Shown: positions 1-8,387 of the stretch, one piece after another | How positions within the stretch are numbered: position 1 is the stretch's first letter | How the letters are laid out: every line of letters begins with the position of its first letter | Source: Rhodococcus phenolicus | Lineage (GTDB): Bacteria; Actinomycetota; Actinomycetes; Mycobacteriales; Mycobacteriaceae | Direction: 5' to 3' | DNA length: 64,000 nt | Assembly (NCBI RefSeq): GCF_001646785.1 | Contig: NZ_LRRH01000001.1 | Coordinates: 62,001 to 126,000 of the forward strand | The notes under the pieces: model-generated | What the model saw: only the letters and a program-made list of their open reading frames with translations | Database searches by the model: none | What the model was told of the DNA's origin: nothing | Program-made: the position numbers and the translations under genes

Positions 1-69
1 CAACTCGTCCGAGTCCGAAGGCGACGGTTTGCTCGCGATGTACGCGGCCGGCGTCGACGCGTTCGTCAT
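1..69 (-). CDS. N-terminal fragment of an unidentified protein (cut by window edge)
   Basis: Only the first 23 codons lie in the window, reading MTNASTPAAYIASKPS and onward. The ATG overlaps the TGA of the upstream alcohol dehydrogenase gene (ATGA), and a GGGAGG stands about 9 bases before it, inside the end of that gene. The overlap and ribosome binding site indicate translational coupling, so this is the next gene of the same operon. The visible residues are low in complexity and carry no recognisable domain, so no function is offered. Confidence 0.6.
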   Translation of the reverse strand, partial: MTNASTPAAYIASKPSPSDSDEL

Positions 70-1232
70 CTCGAAGTTCCCTCCCGAGCAGTGTCCGGCA
101 CGATGACCGGCTTGATGCAGTCGTCCAGTTTCGCGGAGAAGATGTGGAAGCCTTCGGCGATGTGCTCCAGTGGGATCCGATGCGTGACAATATCGTTCGG
201 TTTGATGAATCCATTGCGGATGTGCTCGAACAAGCGCGGCCACTGGCGCTTGACCGGGCACTGATTCATCCGCAGGGTCAGCCCCTTGTTCATCGCATCC
301 CCGAACTTCACGGCGCTGAACATGGGCCCGTAGGCCCCCATCACCGAGACGGTTCCACCCTTACGGACCGAATCGATCGCCCAGTTCAACGCAACCGGCG
401 AACCTCCCTGCAACTTCAACTTGGCCGAAGTCACGTGCTGGAGGAGATTTCCGTCGGCTTCCGCCCCTACCGCGTCGATGGCGACGTCGGCTCCGAGATG
501 ATCGGTGGCCTTCTTCATCTGCACGACGATGTCGTCGTACTCGGCGAAGTTGTACGTCTCGGCGTGGGCGAAGGTACGCGCCTTCTCCAGCCGGTAGTCG
601 AGGTGGTCGATCACGATCACCCGTCCGGCGCCCATGAACCACGAACACTTCGCGGCGTACAGACCCACCGGGCCGGCACCGAAAACCACCACGGTGTCGC
701 CCTCGACGATCTCACCGAGCTGCGCTCCGAAGTACCCGGTCGGCAGGGCGTCCGTGCACATCAGCGCGTCTTCGTCGTCCATCCAGTCCGGGATCGTCTG
801 CGGCCCGACGTCGGCGAAGGGGACACGCACGAACTCGGCCTGCCCGCCGTCGTAACCACCGCACGTGTGCGAGTAACCGTATATTCCGCCGACGGCGGTG
901 GCATTGGGGTTGACGTTGTGGCAATTCGAATACAGGCCGCGCGCACAGAAGTAGCAGGAGCCGCAATAGATGTTGAACGGCACCATCACCCGGTCTCCGG
1001 GTTTCACGTTCCGGACCGACGACCCGACTTCGTGTACCACCCCGATGAATTCGTGGCCGAAGGTCGAACCTACTCGTGTGTCCGGCATCATGCCGTGATA
1101 GAGATGCAGATCCGATCCACAGATCGCCGCCCGCTCGACCCGCACGATCGCATCGTTCGGATGCTCGATGCGCGGAATGTCCTTCTCTTCCACCCGGACC
1201 TTGTACGGCCCGCGGTACACCATCGCTTTCAC
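66..1232 (-). CDS. Zinc-dependent alcohol dehydrogenase, formaldehyde-dehydrogenase-like
   Basis: A 388-residue medium-chain dehydrogenase expected to oxidise an alcohol or aldehyde with NAD(P) in the cytoplasm. Likely catalytic zinc ligands are C38, H60 and E61; the structural zinc is held by C90, C93, C96 and C104. The Rossmann motif GAGPVGLYAA follows in the second domain. Length and the long insert after the structural zinc loop fit the FDH-like branch of the family. I chose the GTG at 1232 because GGGAGG lies 4 bases upstream; an ATG three codons further in is the alternative, and the open frame upstream of the GTG reads as non-coding. It sits between a possible 52-residue gene and the gene entering from the window edge. 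The real substrate cannot be read from the sequence. Confidence 0.9.
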   Translation of the reverse strand: MKAMVYRGPYKVRVEEKDIPRIEHPNDAIVRVERAAICGSDLHLYHGMMPDTRVGSTFGHEFIGVVHEVGSSVRNVKPGDRVMVPFNIYCGSCYFCARGLYSNCHNVNPNATAVGGIYGYSHTCGGYDGGQAEFVRVPFADVGPQTIPDWMDDEDALMCTDALPTGYFGAQLGEIVEGDTVVVFGAGPVGLYAAKCSWFMGAGRVIVIDHLDYRLEKARTFAHAETYNFAEYDDIVVQMKKATDHLGADVAIDAVGAEADGNLLQHVTSAKLKLQGGSPVALNWAIDSVRKGGTVSVMGAYGPMFSAVKFGDAMNKGLTLRMNQCPVKRQWPRLFEHIRNGFIKPNDIVTHRIPLEHIAEGFHIFSAKLDDCIKPVIVPDTAREGTSR

Positions 1233-1254
1233 TGCACCTCCCGGATCTCCGGTA

Positions 1255-1413
1255 CTAGGTGGCCCGGGGGCGGTCCCGGAACATGGCTTCGATGCGGGCC
1301 TTGATCTCGGCCGTGCTGAAACCGCTTCCGGATCCCACCGTCCGCCGCGGCTCCGGATCCGGTCCCGCCGCCTCGTTCGGTCCCAGGTCTTGTGCACCTG
1401 TCGTCGTAGTCAT
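1255..1413 (-). CDS. Possible small protein of 52 residues
   Basis: An open frame starting MTTTTGAQDLGPNEAAG and ending in a charged, probably helical tail (FSTAEIKARIEAMFRDRPRAT without its last residue is typical amphipathic composition). It stops 22 bases before the alcohol dehydrogenase start and runs the same way, so it could be its operon partner. The upstream GAGAG/AGAAGG gives only a weak ribosome binding site. I recognise no family. It is supported by composition and position only; the alternative is that it is an untranslated leader. Confidence 0.45.
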   Translation of the reverse strand: MTTTTGAQDLGPNEAAGPDPEPRRTVGSGSGFSTAEIKARIEAMFRDRPRAT

Positions 1414-1475
1414 CTCTCGCAGAACCCTTCTCGCAACTGTGGTGAACCGATGTCACATCCCTGGAGGCCGGCCGT

Positions 1476-2219
1476 TCAGTGCTCGCCACGGTCGACGGCC
1501 AGGCGCACCGCTTCCTCCGCCCCCGCCGTCCACGGCGGTCCGTGGCCGGGCAGGACGGTGCCGGCGCCGGTCGCGGCCACCGCGCTCAGCGACTCGACGG
1601 CGAGGTGGGTGTCCTTGGTGGCGGCCGAAGCGACGATCTGCGGTCCCTCGCCCCCGGTGTAGGGGTCGAGGGTGACGAGTGCGTCACCGCTGAACACCAC
1701 CCCGCGGTCGGCCAGGTGCAGGGCGCAGTGCCCGTCGGTATGGCCGGGCGTGTGCACGGCGACAGGAAGTCCCGGGAACTCCAATGCGATTCCGGTGGAG
1801 AGCTTTTCGACTTCACCGACGCCTTTCACCGTGAGTGCGCCTGCTGCCGCCATGCGGGTGAGGATCGGAAGCGACCGGGAATGGGCGAGGGCGTAGAGGG
1901 AACGATTGCGTTGGGGCTTGTAGCGGTACGGGTGCGCAGCCAGGCGCTCGTCGCCGGGGTGGACCAGGACGGGCACATGCCACTCGCGCTGCGCCCGGGC
2001 GGCGAACCCGACGTGGTCGAAATGGCCATGGGTCAGGACCAGGGCGCGTACCTCGTCCGCCCGCCGCCGACGCCGGGCGAGCACCTCTCCGACCATCGCC
2101 CACATGCCGGGCAGTCCCGCGTCGACGAGAGTCACGCCTTCGTCGGCCTCGACGACATAACAGTTGACGTGAGCATGGCTGACCAGGTGGATGCCGTCGG
2201 CTACGTCGAGAGTGATCAT
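1476..2219 (-). CDS. MBL-fold metallo-hydrolase
   Basis: A 247-residue protein of the metallo-beta-lactamase superfamily. The signature THGHFDH gives metal ligands H64, H66, D68 and H69; HTPGHTDGHC supplies the next histidine, FSGDALV the bridging aspartate, and LPGHGPP the last histidine. The full set suggests an active binuclear metal hydrolase of the glyoxalase II or lactonase-like group, although the substrate is unknown. No signal peptide is visible, so it is cytoplasmic. It is followed 60-odd bases later by the possible small gene and the alcohol dehydrogenase on the same strand, so a shared transcript is possible. Confidence 0.88.
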   Translation of the reverse strand: MITLDVADGIHLVSHAHVNCYVVEADEGVTLVDAGLPGMWAMVGEVLARRRRRADEVRALVLTHGHFDHVGFAARAQREWHVPVLVHPGDERLAAHPYRYKPQRNRSLYALAHSRSLPILTRMAAAGALTVKGVGEVEKLSTGIALEFPGLPVAVHTPGHTDGHCALHLADRGVVFSGDALVTLDPYTGGEGPQIVASAATKDTHLAVESLSAVAATGAGTVLPGHGPPWTAGAEEAVRLAVDRGEH

Positions 2220-2306
2220 GGCTCCCCGATCTCTCGTCTGCGAACACTGGTCACCACAAACCGACGACTACCCTTCCCTGCTCCCCCGCAAACCGGGCGG
2301 GCGCGG

Positions 2307-2822
2307 CTAACCGGCGATCTGCTGGGCCTTCGCGTAGGCCAGGTGAAGGACGTCCGCTCCGGTGAGGACGGCGAGGGTGTCCACGCACAGACCGGTCGGT
2401 CGCGGAGCGAACACCTGTCCCACGGTCAGGGCGGACACGGCCCAGACATCGAAACAGAACGGGCAGGTCAGCAATTCACCCACGCTGCGCCGGGCTCCCG
2501 CCGGGTATTTCGGCGACTCCATCACCTCCCCCGGCCCGCCGTCACCTTCGTGGTCCGTGAACGGGGCACGAAGCGGGCTCGTCACCGCGTCCTTGGTGAT
2601 CGTGCGCGACAACTTGTGGACCGCAACCGCGGCGAGGAGGAGATCGCGTGTGTTCATTCTCCGCGGGAGATCTCTGCCGGTGACCGCCGACAATACGGCG
2701 ATCGTCACGACGAGCACCCCGTACAGTGCCAGTACCACAAGATGCCCACCGAGGTTCCGTTCGTCTTCGGGTTCGCCGTCGTGGCTGTCGAGCTTTTGTT
2801 CGAGTTCGGACGTGAGAATCAT
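2307..2822 (-). CDS. DUF1360 family membrane protein
   Basis: A 171-residue protein. A membrane segment lies near residues 27-45 (VVLALYGVLVVTIAVLSAV), followed by the segment containing KLSRTITKDAVTSPLRAPFT and the LLTCPFCFDVWAVSALTVG motif with paired cysteines. These blocks are typical of DUF1360, a family known from spore-forming and actinobacterial genomes whose biochemical role is unknown. The gene stands alone on the minus strand, downstream of the PNPOx-like gene by about 100 bases. The family assignment is by motif recall. Confidence 0.78.
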   Translation of the reverse strand: MILTSELEQKLDSHDGEPEDERNLGGHLVVLALYGVLVVTIAVLSAVTGRDLPRRMNTRDLLLAAVAVHKLSRTITKDAVTSPLRAPFTDHEGDGGPGEVMESPKYPAGARRSVGELLTCPFCFDVWAVSALTVGQVFAPRPTGLCVDTLAVLTGADVLHLAYAKAQQIAG

Positions 2823-2920
2823 CGATGGTCTCTTCGCTCGCCCGTGGACCCGGGTAGCCCGTCCTCCACGGGTTCACACATCCGGCGTCCCGGAGGACCG
2901 GTTCCGCCGCGACCCCGCGT

Positions 2921-3457
2921 TCAGGACCGTCGCAGCAACTCCGCGCTCAGCGGTTCGATCTCGAACACCGTCCCCGCCGACTGTCCGTAGTACCGCATCC
3001 GCAGCCGCCACAGGCGCAGGTGCGCCAATTCCGAGCGCCGGACGGCGAGGCAGTACTCGCGGCCGAGCAGCGCCAGCGCCCGCAGGGACGGGGTTCCGGG
3101 GCGCACCGTGGCGCGTCCTCGCACCCTCAGGACGTGTTCGGAGGGATCCGCGCCCTCCGCATCGAGCAACACGACGACGTCGGGATCGGCCGCGGCGTTT
3201 CGGGCGGCGACGGTGTCCCGTCCGGTACCCAGCCACAGCCTGCCCGGTCGTGGACGACCCAGAGCGGTGTCATGGCGGGACGCCCCTTCGGCGGGGGATC
3301 CGGACTCGAGTCCCACCTGCAGCACGGTGCCTGCGGCAACGACACGCACCGGCAGCGCGTCGATGCGGCCCTCGTGGTCGAATGCGACGGCCGCGCGGCC
3401 GTGGGCCGGCAACTCCGCGAGGAGCCGGTCGGGGTCGACTCTCCGAGTGACGCCCAT
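2921..3457 (-). CDS. Pyridoxamine-5'-phosphate-oxidase-fold (flavin or F420 binding) protein
   Basis: A 178-residue protein with the layout of the split-barrel flavin-binding family: an N-terminal strand region (ALPVRVVAAGTVLQVGLESGS), a central RLWLGTGRDTVAARN and VVVLLDAEG block, and a C-terminal RMRYYGQSAGTVFEIEP strand. Members bind FMN or F420 and act as oxidases, reductases or heme-binding proteins, so only the fold can be suggested. It lies 20 bases downstream of the unrecognised 312-residue gene on the same strand, suggesting one transcript. Confidence 0.65.
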   Translation of the reverse strand: MGVTRRVDPDRLLAELPAHGRAAVAFDHEGRIDALPVRVVAAGTVLQVGLESGSPAEGASRHDTALGRPRPGRLWLGTGRDTVAARNAAADPDVVVLLDAEGADPSEHVLRVRGRATVRPGTPSLRALALLGREYCLAVRRSELAHLRLWRLRMRYYGQSAGTVFEIEPLSAELLRRS

Positions 3458-3477
3458 GTCGTTCGAGGGTGGCGGCT

Positions 3478-4416
3478 CTACCCGCGGCGGTCGTCGGTTC
3501 GACGATCCCGACGGATCCGGATGGGCTCCGCCGGCTCGACGGGTTCGTTGCCCGGTAACGGGGATTCCCCGCGATTCTCACGCACCCGGGACACCGACTC
3601 GACACCGGCGAACTCGTCGGCGCCCCGGCGTGCCGGGGTTTCCTCGTAGAGCTCGAACCACGGGTAGCCCCGCTTGGTGTACTCCTGCGCGGTGACAGGT
3701 TCGGTCGGGGGCTTCTCGCCGGTGAGCGTCTCCCATCGGTCACTGTTGACCAGTTCGACGAGAACCGCGGAGTGATGGTCGAGGTCCCACGCCTCGTGCT
3801 CCTCGACGGGCGGCGCCACCCCTTGCTCGATCGCGCCGCCGGCGCCGAGCCCCATCGACGGCGACGAAGCCGGCGCACCGAATGCCCTCATCGGCCGCTG
3901 CGCGTCGAACTTCTTGCGTTCCTCCCAGATCCGCCCGCGGATCGGGTACGCAGCGATCCGCACCCCACCGACGGCGACGCCGGCTGCGAGTTGCTCCTCG
4001 ACCGTGTAGCCGGACCCGAGCGGAGCGGCCACGAATTGCCGGACCTTGTCCGAGGCGACATGGAATCCGTCGAGCCACGGCTGTTCCGGCACCTCGAAAT
4101 AGTCTTCCCGTTCGAAATCGGGCTTCTCCGACCATGTTCCACCGGTCACCGCATCGACATTCCCGACACCGACCTTGACGAGGAACGGGTAGCGGCCGTC
4201 GAACTTGATCCAGCATGCCTCGGACTGCCACATCGGCAGTACCACCACGTCGCCCACGACTCGCAGCGGGAATCGGCCGAGGCTCGGCGGCAGCGGATAG
4301 GTGGTGCCGTCGTCCGGGACACGGACCGTGCGGTGGAACGTGACGGAAAGTTCGGCGTCGGTGTGCACCTCGGGGAACTCGAAGTACAGCCTGTCCCGAT
4401 CGATACTGAGAGCCAT
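3478..4416 (-). CDS. Conserved protein of unknown function
   Basis: A 312-residue soluble protein that I do not recognise. Codon bias and the smooth composition support a real gene. It has a compact-looking N-terminal 165 residues rich in strands and aromatics (PLPPSLGRFPLRVVGDVVVLPMW, and WIKFDGRYPFLVKVG), a glycine/alanine-rich linker near residues 180-200, and a highly charged Arg/Asp/Glu tail over the last 60 residues. There is no signal peptide or membrane segment. It precedes the PNPOx-fold gene by only 20 bases, so the two products may act together. It ends in a run of arginines and aspartates that is probably disordered. Confidence 0.7.
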   Translation of the reverse strand: MALSIDRDRLYFEFPEVHTDAELSVTFHRTVRVPDDGTTYPLPPSLGRFPLRVVGDVVVLPMWQSEACWIKFDGRYPFLVKVGVGNVDAVTGGTWSEKPDFEREDYFEVPEQPWLDGFHVASDKVRQFVAAPLGSGYTVEEQLAAGVAVGGVRIAAYPIRGRIWEERKKFDAQRPMRAFGAPASSPSMGLGAGGAIEQGVAPPVEEHEAWDLDHHSAVLVELVNSDRWETLTGEKPPTEPVTAQEYTKRGYPWFELYEETPARRGADEFAGVESVSRVRENRGESPLPGNEPVEPAEPIRIRRDRRTDDRRG

Positions 4417-4538
4417 CTCGTTCCTCCCACTCGACCTGCCGTGTGTCGGCGAGCCTACGCCCGGCCGGGTGCGTCGGGGGGCTCCCGCGGCACCACGATC
4501 CCTCGCACTGTGGCGTAGAACACATCATGTGGTAGACC

Positions 4539-6089
4539 ATGGGCATGTACCCCGGGAATTTCGTGTCCGCCACCCCCGACAAGCCGGCGATCGTGCGGCC
4601 CGCGACCGGAGAGTCGCTGACCTATCGGCAGCTCGACGAGAATTCGCTGCGATTCGCGAAGTACCTCCGCGACCTCGGCCTCGAGCGGGGCGACCACCTC
4701 GCGCTGATCTCCAACAACGACCTGCGGGTGATGGAGGTGTACTGGGCCGCGCTGCGCAGCGGCCTGTACATCACCGTCGTGAACCGGCATCTGACCGCCG
4801 CCGAGGCCGCCTACGTGGTGAACGACTGCGGTGCGAAGGTGCTCGTCGCCTCCGCAGAGGCCGCCCAGGCCGTCGATCTCGCTCCGGATGCGTACCCGGC
4901 CGTGACCCATCGCGTCGCGTTCGGTGGTGAGCTCCCCGGTTTCGACGACTACGCGCAGGCTCTCGCCCGGTTCGACACCACACCGCTCGACGATCAGCCC
5001 CGCGGCCAGGACATGCTCTATTCGTCCGGCACCACCGGGCGCCCCAAGGGCATCAAGCCGAAACTACCCGACGGACAGGTCCAGGACATCCCCGATCCCT
5101 ACACGGCGGTGTTCACGCCGATGTACGGGTTCGACGCCGAGACCGTCTACCTGTGCCCGGCGCCGCTGTATCACGCTGCGCCGCTGCGTTTCTGCGGGAC
5201 GATCCAGTCGAACGGCGGCACCGTCATCCTCATGGACCGGTTCGACGCCGAGGAGTCGCTGGCGCTGATCGACCGCTACCGGGTGACCGCGAGCCAGTGG
5301 GTGCCGACGATGTTCGTGCGGATGCTCAAACTCCCCGAGGACGTTCGCGCGAAGTACGACGTGTCCAGTATGAAGGTCGCGATCCATGCCGCGGCCCCGT
5401 GCCCGCCGGAGATCAAACGCGCCATGATCGAGTGGTGGGGCCCGGTGATCAACGAGTACTACGCGTCGACGGAGGGTTCCGGCGCCACGTTCATCGACTC
5501 CGCCCAGGCCCTCGCCCATCCCGGTTCGGTGGGTCACGACGGTGTCATGGGGCTCGTGCGCATCTGCGACGACGCGGGCGAGGAACTGCCCACCGGCGCG
5601 ATCGGCACCGTGTGGTGGGAGCGCGACGAACGGCCGTTCGAGTACCACAACGATCCGCAGAAGACCGAGGAGGCAACGCATCCCGTGCATCCGACGTGGA
5701 CGACGAGCGGCGACATCGGATATCTCGACGAGGAGCGGTTCCTGTATCTCACCGACCGGGCCGCGTTCACGATCATCTCGGGCGGCGTGAACATCTACCC
5801 GCAGGAATCGGAGAACGTGCTCACGTTGCATCCGAAGGTGTACGACGTCGCGGTGATCGGCGTGCCGAACGAGGAGATGGGCGAGGAGGTCAAAGCCGTG
5901 GTCCAGCTCGCCGACGGTATCGAACCGAGTCCGGAGGTCGAGCAGGAACTGCTCGACTACGTGCGTGAACGGGTCTCCCGGTTCAAGGCGCCGCGCAGCA
6001 TCGACTTCTCCGACGATCTGCCGCGCACCCCGACCGGCAAGCTCGTCAAGCACAAGCTGCGGGCCCGCTACCTGACGCCGGCACCATGA
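4539..6089 (+). CDS. Acyl-CoA synthetase (AMP-dependent ligase)
   Basis: A 516-residue ANL-family enzyme that activates a carboxylic acid with ATP and joins it to coenzyme A. Motifs in order: the phosphate loop SSGTTGRPKG near residue 160, the YYASTEGSG adenine/acid motif, TSGDIGYLDE with the ribose-binding aspartate, the GGVNIYPQE hinge, and the C-terminal PTGKLVKHKLR carrying the catalytic lysine. The missing fatty-acyl-specific features leave the substrate open: a medium-chain, aromatic or steroid side-chain acid is possible. Its stop overlaps the next gene start (ATGA), so the FAD-linked oxidase is translated with it and may act on a related substrate. An ATG two codons in (Met3) is an alternative start. 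Confidence 0.92.
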   Translation: MGMYPGNFVSATPDKPAIVRPATGESLTYRQLDENSLRFAKYLRDLGLERGDHLALISNNDLRVMEVYWAALRSGLYITVVNRHLTAAEAAYVVNDCGAKVLVASAEAAQAVDLAPDAYPAVTHRVAFGGELPGFDDYAQALARFDTTPLDDQPRGQDMLYSSGTTGRPKGIKPKLPDGQVQDIPDPYTAVFTPMYGFDAETVYLCPAPLYHAAPLRFCGTIQSNGGTVILMDRFDAEESLALIDRYRVTASQWVPTMFVRMLKLPEDVRAKYDVSSMKVAIHAAAPCPPEIKRAMIEWWGPVINEYYASTEGSGATFIDSAQALAHPGSVGHDGVMGLVRICDDAGEELPTGAIGTVWWERDERPFEYHNDPQKTEEATHPVHPTWTTSGDIGYLDEERFLYLTDRAAFTIISGGVNIYPQESENVLTLHPKVYDVAVIGVPNEEMGEEVKAVVQLADGIEPSPEVEQELLDYVRERVSRFKAPRSIDFSDDLPRTPTGKLVKHKLRARYLTPAP

Positions 6090-7462
6090 GCGCGCCGGGC
6101 ACACCCGATCTGGAAGCGCTGGCCCGGCTGCTGCCGGAGGGGGCACTCGTCACCGACCCCGGCATCCTCGCCGGGTACCGGCAGGACCGGGCCATGGACC
6201 CGGCGGCTTCGGTGCCGCTCGCGGTGGTGCGGGCACGCACCACCGCGGACGTGTCGGCCACCCTGAAATGGGCTGATACACATCGGGTTCCGGTGGTTCC
6301 GCGCGGGGCGGGCACGAGCCTGTCCGGTGGCGCAGGTGGCCTCGCCGGCGGGATCGTGCTCAGTACCGAGAAGATGCGCGGAATCACCGTCGACCCGGTG
6401 ACCCGCACCGCCGTCGCCCAGCCGGGGTTGCTGAACGCGGAGGTCAAGCAGGCTGCGTCGGACCACGGGCTGTGGTATCCGCCGGACCCGTCGTCGTTCG
6501 AGATCTGCACGATCGGTGGCAATGCCGCCACCAACGCGGGCGGTCTGTGTTGCGTGAAATACGGCGTCACGACCGACTACGTGCTCGGACTCGAGGTGGT
6601 GCTCGCCGACGGCACCGTCGTGCGGCTCGGCGGCCCGCGCCTGAAGGACGTGGCCGGACTGTCGCTGACGAAACTGTTCGTCGGGAGCGAGGGCACGCTC
6701 GGGATCATCACCGAGGTGACCTTGCGGCTCCTGCCGCCGCAGCCGCCGGCATCGACGATGGTCGCGACGTTCTCGTCCGTGCAGGCCGCCGCCGATGCGG
6801 TCCTGACGATCACCGGGACGCTGCGCCCGGCGATGCTCGAGTTCATGGACCGCGCATCCATCAATGCCGTGGAGGACGCACTGCACATGGGACTGGACCG
6901 CACGACGCAGGCGATGCTCATCGCGCGGTCCGACGCGCCGGGCGCCGCTGCCGCCGAGGAGATCGCGACGATGGTGCGGGCGTGCCGCGATGCGGGTGCC
7001 GACGAGGTGTTCGACACCGACGATCCCGACGAGGGTGAGGCGTTCGCGGCGGCTCGGCGGATGGCGATTCCCGCCGTCGAACGCACCGGCAGTCTCCTGC
7101 TCGAGGACGTCGGTGTTCCGTTGCCGTCCCTTCCCGCACTGGTCGGGGGCATCGAGAAGATCGCCGAACGGAACGCGGTGACGGTCGCTGTCATCGCGCA
7201 TGCCGGCGACGGGAACACCCACCCGCTGATCGTCTTCGACCCGGCCGACGGGGACATGGCGGCCCGCGCACACGTCGCCTTCGGCCAGATCATGGATCTG
7301 GCGATCGGTCTCGGCGGCACCATCACCGGCGAGCACGGGGTGGGCCGGCTGAAGAAGGCGTGGCTGCCCGACCAGGTCGGCCCCGACGTCATGGAACTCA
7401 CGCGACGCGTCAAGGCCGCCCTGGACCCGAACACGATCCTCAATCCGGGCGTTCTGTTCTGA
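6086..7462 (+). CDS. FAD-linked oxidase, GlcD / D-lactate dehydrogenase type
   Basis: A 458-residue flavoprotein of the VAO/PCMH class that oxidises a 2-hydroxy acid. The N-terminal FAD domain holds the pyrophosphate-binding VVPRGAGTSLSGGAGG near residue 75 and a second FAD contact region at CTIGGNAATNAGGLCCVKYG. The C-terminal domain has HAGDGNTHPLIVFD, a metal/substrate histidine block, and ITGEHGVGRLKK, the usual C-terminal signature. Full family length. Coupled by a 4-base overlap to the acyl-CoA synthetase upstream. Glycolate or D-lactate are family substrates, but the pairing with a ligase leaves other 2-hydroxy acids possible. Confidence 0.9.
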   Translation: MSAPGTPDLEALARLLPEGALVTDPGILAGYRQDRAMDPAASVPLAVVRARTTADVSATLKWADTHRVPVVPRGAGTSLSGGAGGLAGGIVLSTEKMRGITVDPVTRTAVAQPGLLNAEVKQAASDHGLWYPPDPSSFEICTIGGNAATNAGGLCCVKYGVTTDYVLGLEVVLADGTVVRLGGPRLKDVAGLSLTKLFVGSEGTLGIITEVTLRLLPPQPPASTMVATFSSVQAAADAVLTITGTLRPAMLEFMDRASINAVEDALHMGLDRTTQAMLIARSDAPGAAAAEEIATMVRACRDAGADEVFDTDDPDEGEAFAAARRMAIPAVERTGSLLLEDVGVPLPSLPALVGGIEKIAERNAVTVAVIAHAGDGNTHPLIVFDPADGDMAARAHVAFGQIMDLAIGLGGTITGEHGVGRLKKAWLPDQVGPDVMELTRRVKAALDPNTILNPGVLF

Positions 7463-7506
7463 CCTGCGATCGAGTACCGTGACGTCGTGCAAGAGGACCC
7501 CGACGA

Positions 7507-8070
7507 GTGACCGGACAGACGAGACCTGCCGCAGCCGGCCTTCCGCTGCGCGACACCCGGTATCGGGAACTGGAGACGTACCCGGAGTTCGGGGCGGTCA
7601 CCGAGTGGCTGCGCGACTACGTGCAGTCCTCGGTGCCGAACCCGAAGATGGGTGAACGCGAGTACTGGGCGGTGGTGTGCCTGCCGTTCACCGCCGAGAC
7701 CGACACCGCGCAACGCCTGTGCAGCGTCCACGTCGGCGCGTACGAGACGGCAAGCCTGTACGTCGAGACGACACCGGTGGGGCAGCGCCGGATCGGCGGA
7801 TTCGTCACCGTCGACACCGATGTGCTCGAACGCGAGGCCGACGCCGACATCGCGACGCTCGAAGCGGACAATCCCGGTCTGCGCTTCCGTGTTCAGCAGA
7901 CGAGAACGACCGTGTGGTGGACGGATTCGGCCGGCGTCCGAGAGCGTTTCGATGCACTGCCGTGGCGGCAGGCGGCACTGCACCTCGTCACCGAGGTGAT
8001 GCGACAGGGCAAGTGCCTCGAAGCGTCGAACCACAGCGCGCAGCTCGCCGGATTCGCTCGGGCCGACTGA
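7507..8070 (+). CDS. Conserved hypothetical protein
   Basis: A 187-residue soluble protein beginning at a GTG 44 bases after the FAD-linked oxidase. It has no recognised motif, signal peptide or membrane helix. Its middle is strand-rich with acidic stretches (VTVDTDVLEREADADIATLE), and the sequence is evenly biased towards GC-ending codons, as in its neighbours. It probably belongs to the same transcription unit as the two enzymes upstream. No function is proposed. Confidence 0.7.
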   Translation: MTGQTRPAAAGLPLRDTRYRELETYPEFGAVTEWLRDYVQSSVPNPKMGEREYWAVVCLPFTAETDTAQRLCSVHVGAYETASLYVETTPVGQRRIGGFVTVDTDVLEREADADIATLEADNPGLRFRVQQTRTTVWWTDSAGVRERFDALPWRQAALHLVTEVMRQGKCLEASNHSAQLAGFARAD

Positions 8071-8387
8071 TTTCCGATCTGCCGGCTCCGCCCGATCAGG
8101 TTTCGGTCGTCGTCGTTGCGCACTCGCGCGTCACCCGAATGTGGGAACCTCGGTCCCGGGAACGGTAGGCGATCCGTCCGAGCAGCGCCGACTGCCATGA
8201 CACCGTCGCGGATCCGGAGCGTGTCCTCGCCGACGAACGCGTCGGCGAGGGTGAGCGTGGACCAACACCGCGCTGCGGTTGGACGATCCCCGCGCCGCGG
8301 AGACGGCACGGTCGATCGTCGATCGGATCGTGGGCGCCGAGCGCGCCTGACGGACCGCGCGGTTCGGGAGAAGCGACCCCGGGGACC
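8071..8387. other. 317-base gap with apparent gene remnants
   Basis: No intact gene is visible. A plus-strand stretch ending in TGA at 8350 reads LRLDDPRAAETARSIVDRIV, which has the amphipathic look of a genuine protein C-terminus, but a stop codon lies about 30 codons upstream. On the minus strand a short run (LADAFVGEDTLRIRDGV) is also protein-like. I read this as the decayed ends of one or two genes. It also contains the hairpin listed separately. Confidence 0.35.
8225..8250. repeat. Perfect inverted repeat, 10-base arms
   Basis: CCTCGCCGAC and GTCGGCGAGG flank a 6-base loop (GAACGC). There is no T-run on either side, so it is not a classical terminator, though stem-only terminators occur in actinobacteria. 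It lies in the decayed gap between the hypothetical gene (+) and the DUF4383 gene (-), a convergent position where a terminator would make sense. Confidence 0.45.

Noticed and set aside
4455-4523. A tiny minus-strand frame reading VFYATVRGIVVPREPPDAPG
   Set aside because: It has 22 codons with a Pro/Arg-rich tail, no ribosome binding site, and lies in the shared gap of two divergent genes.
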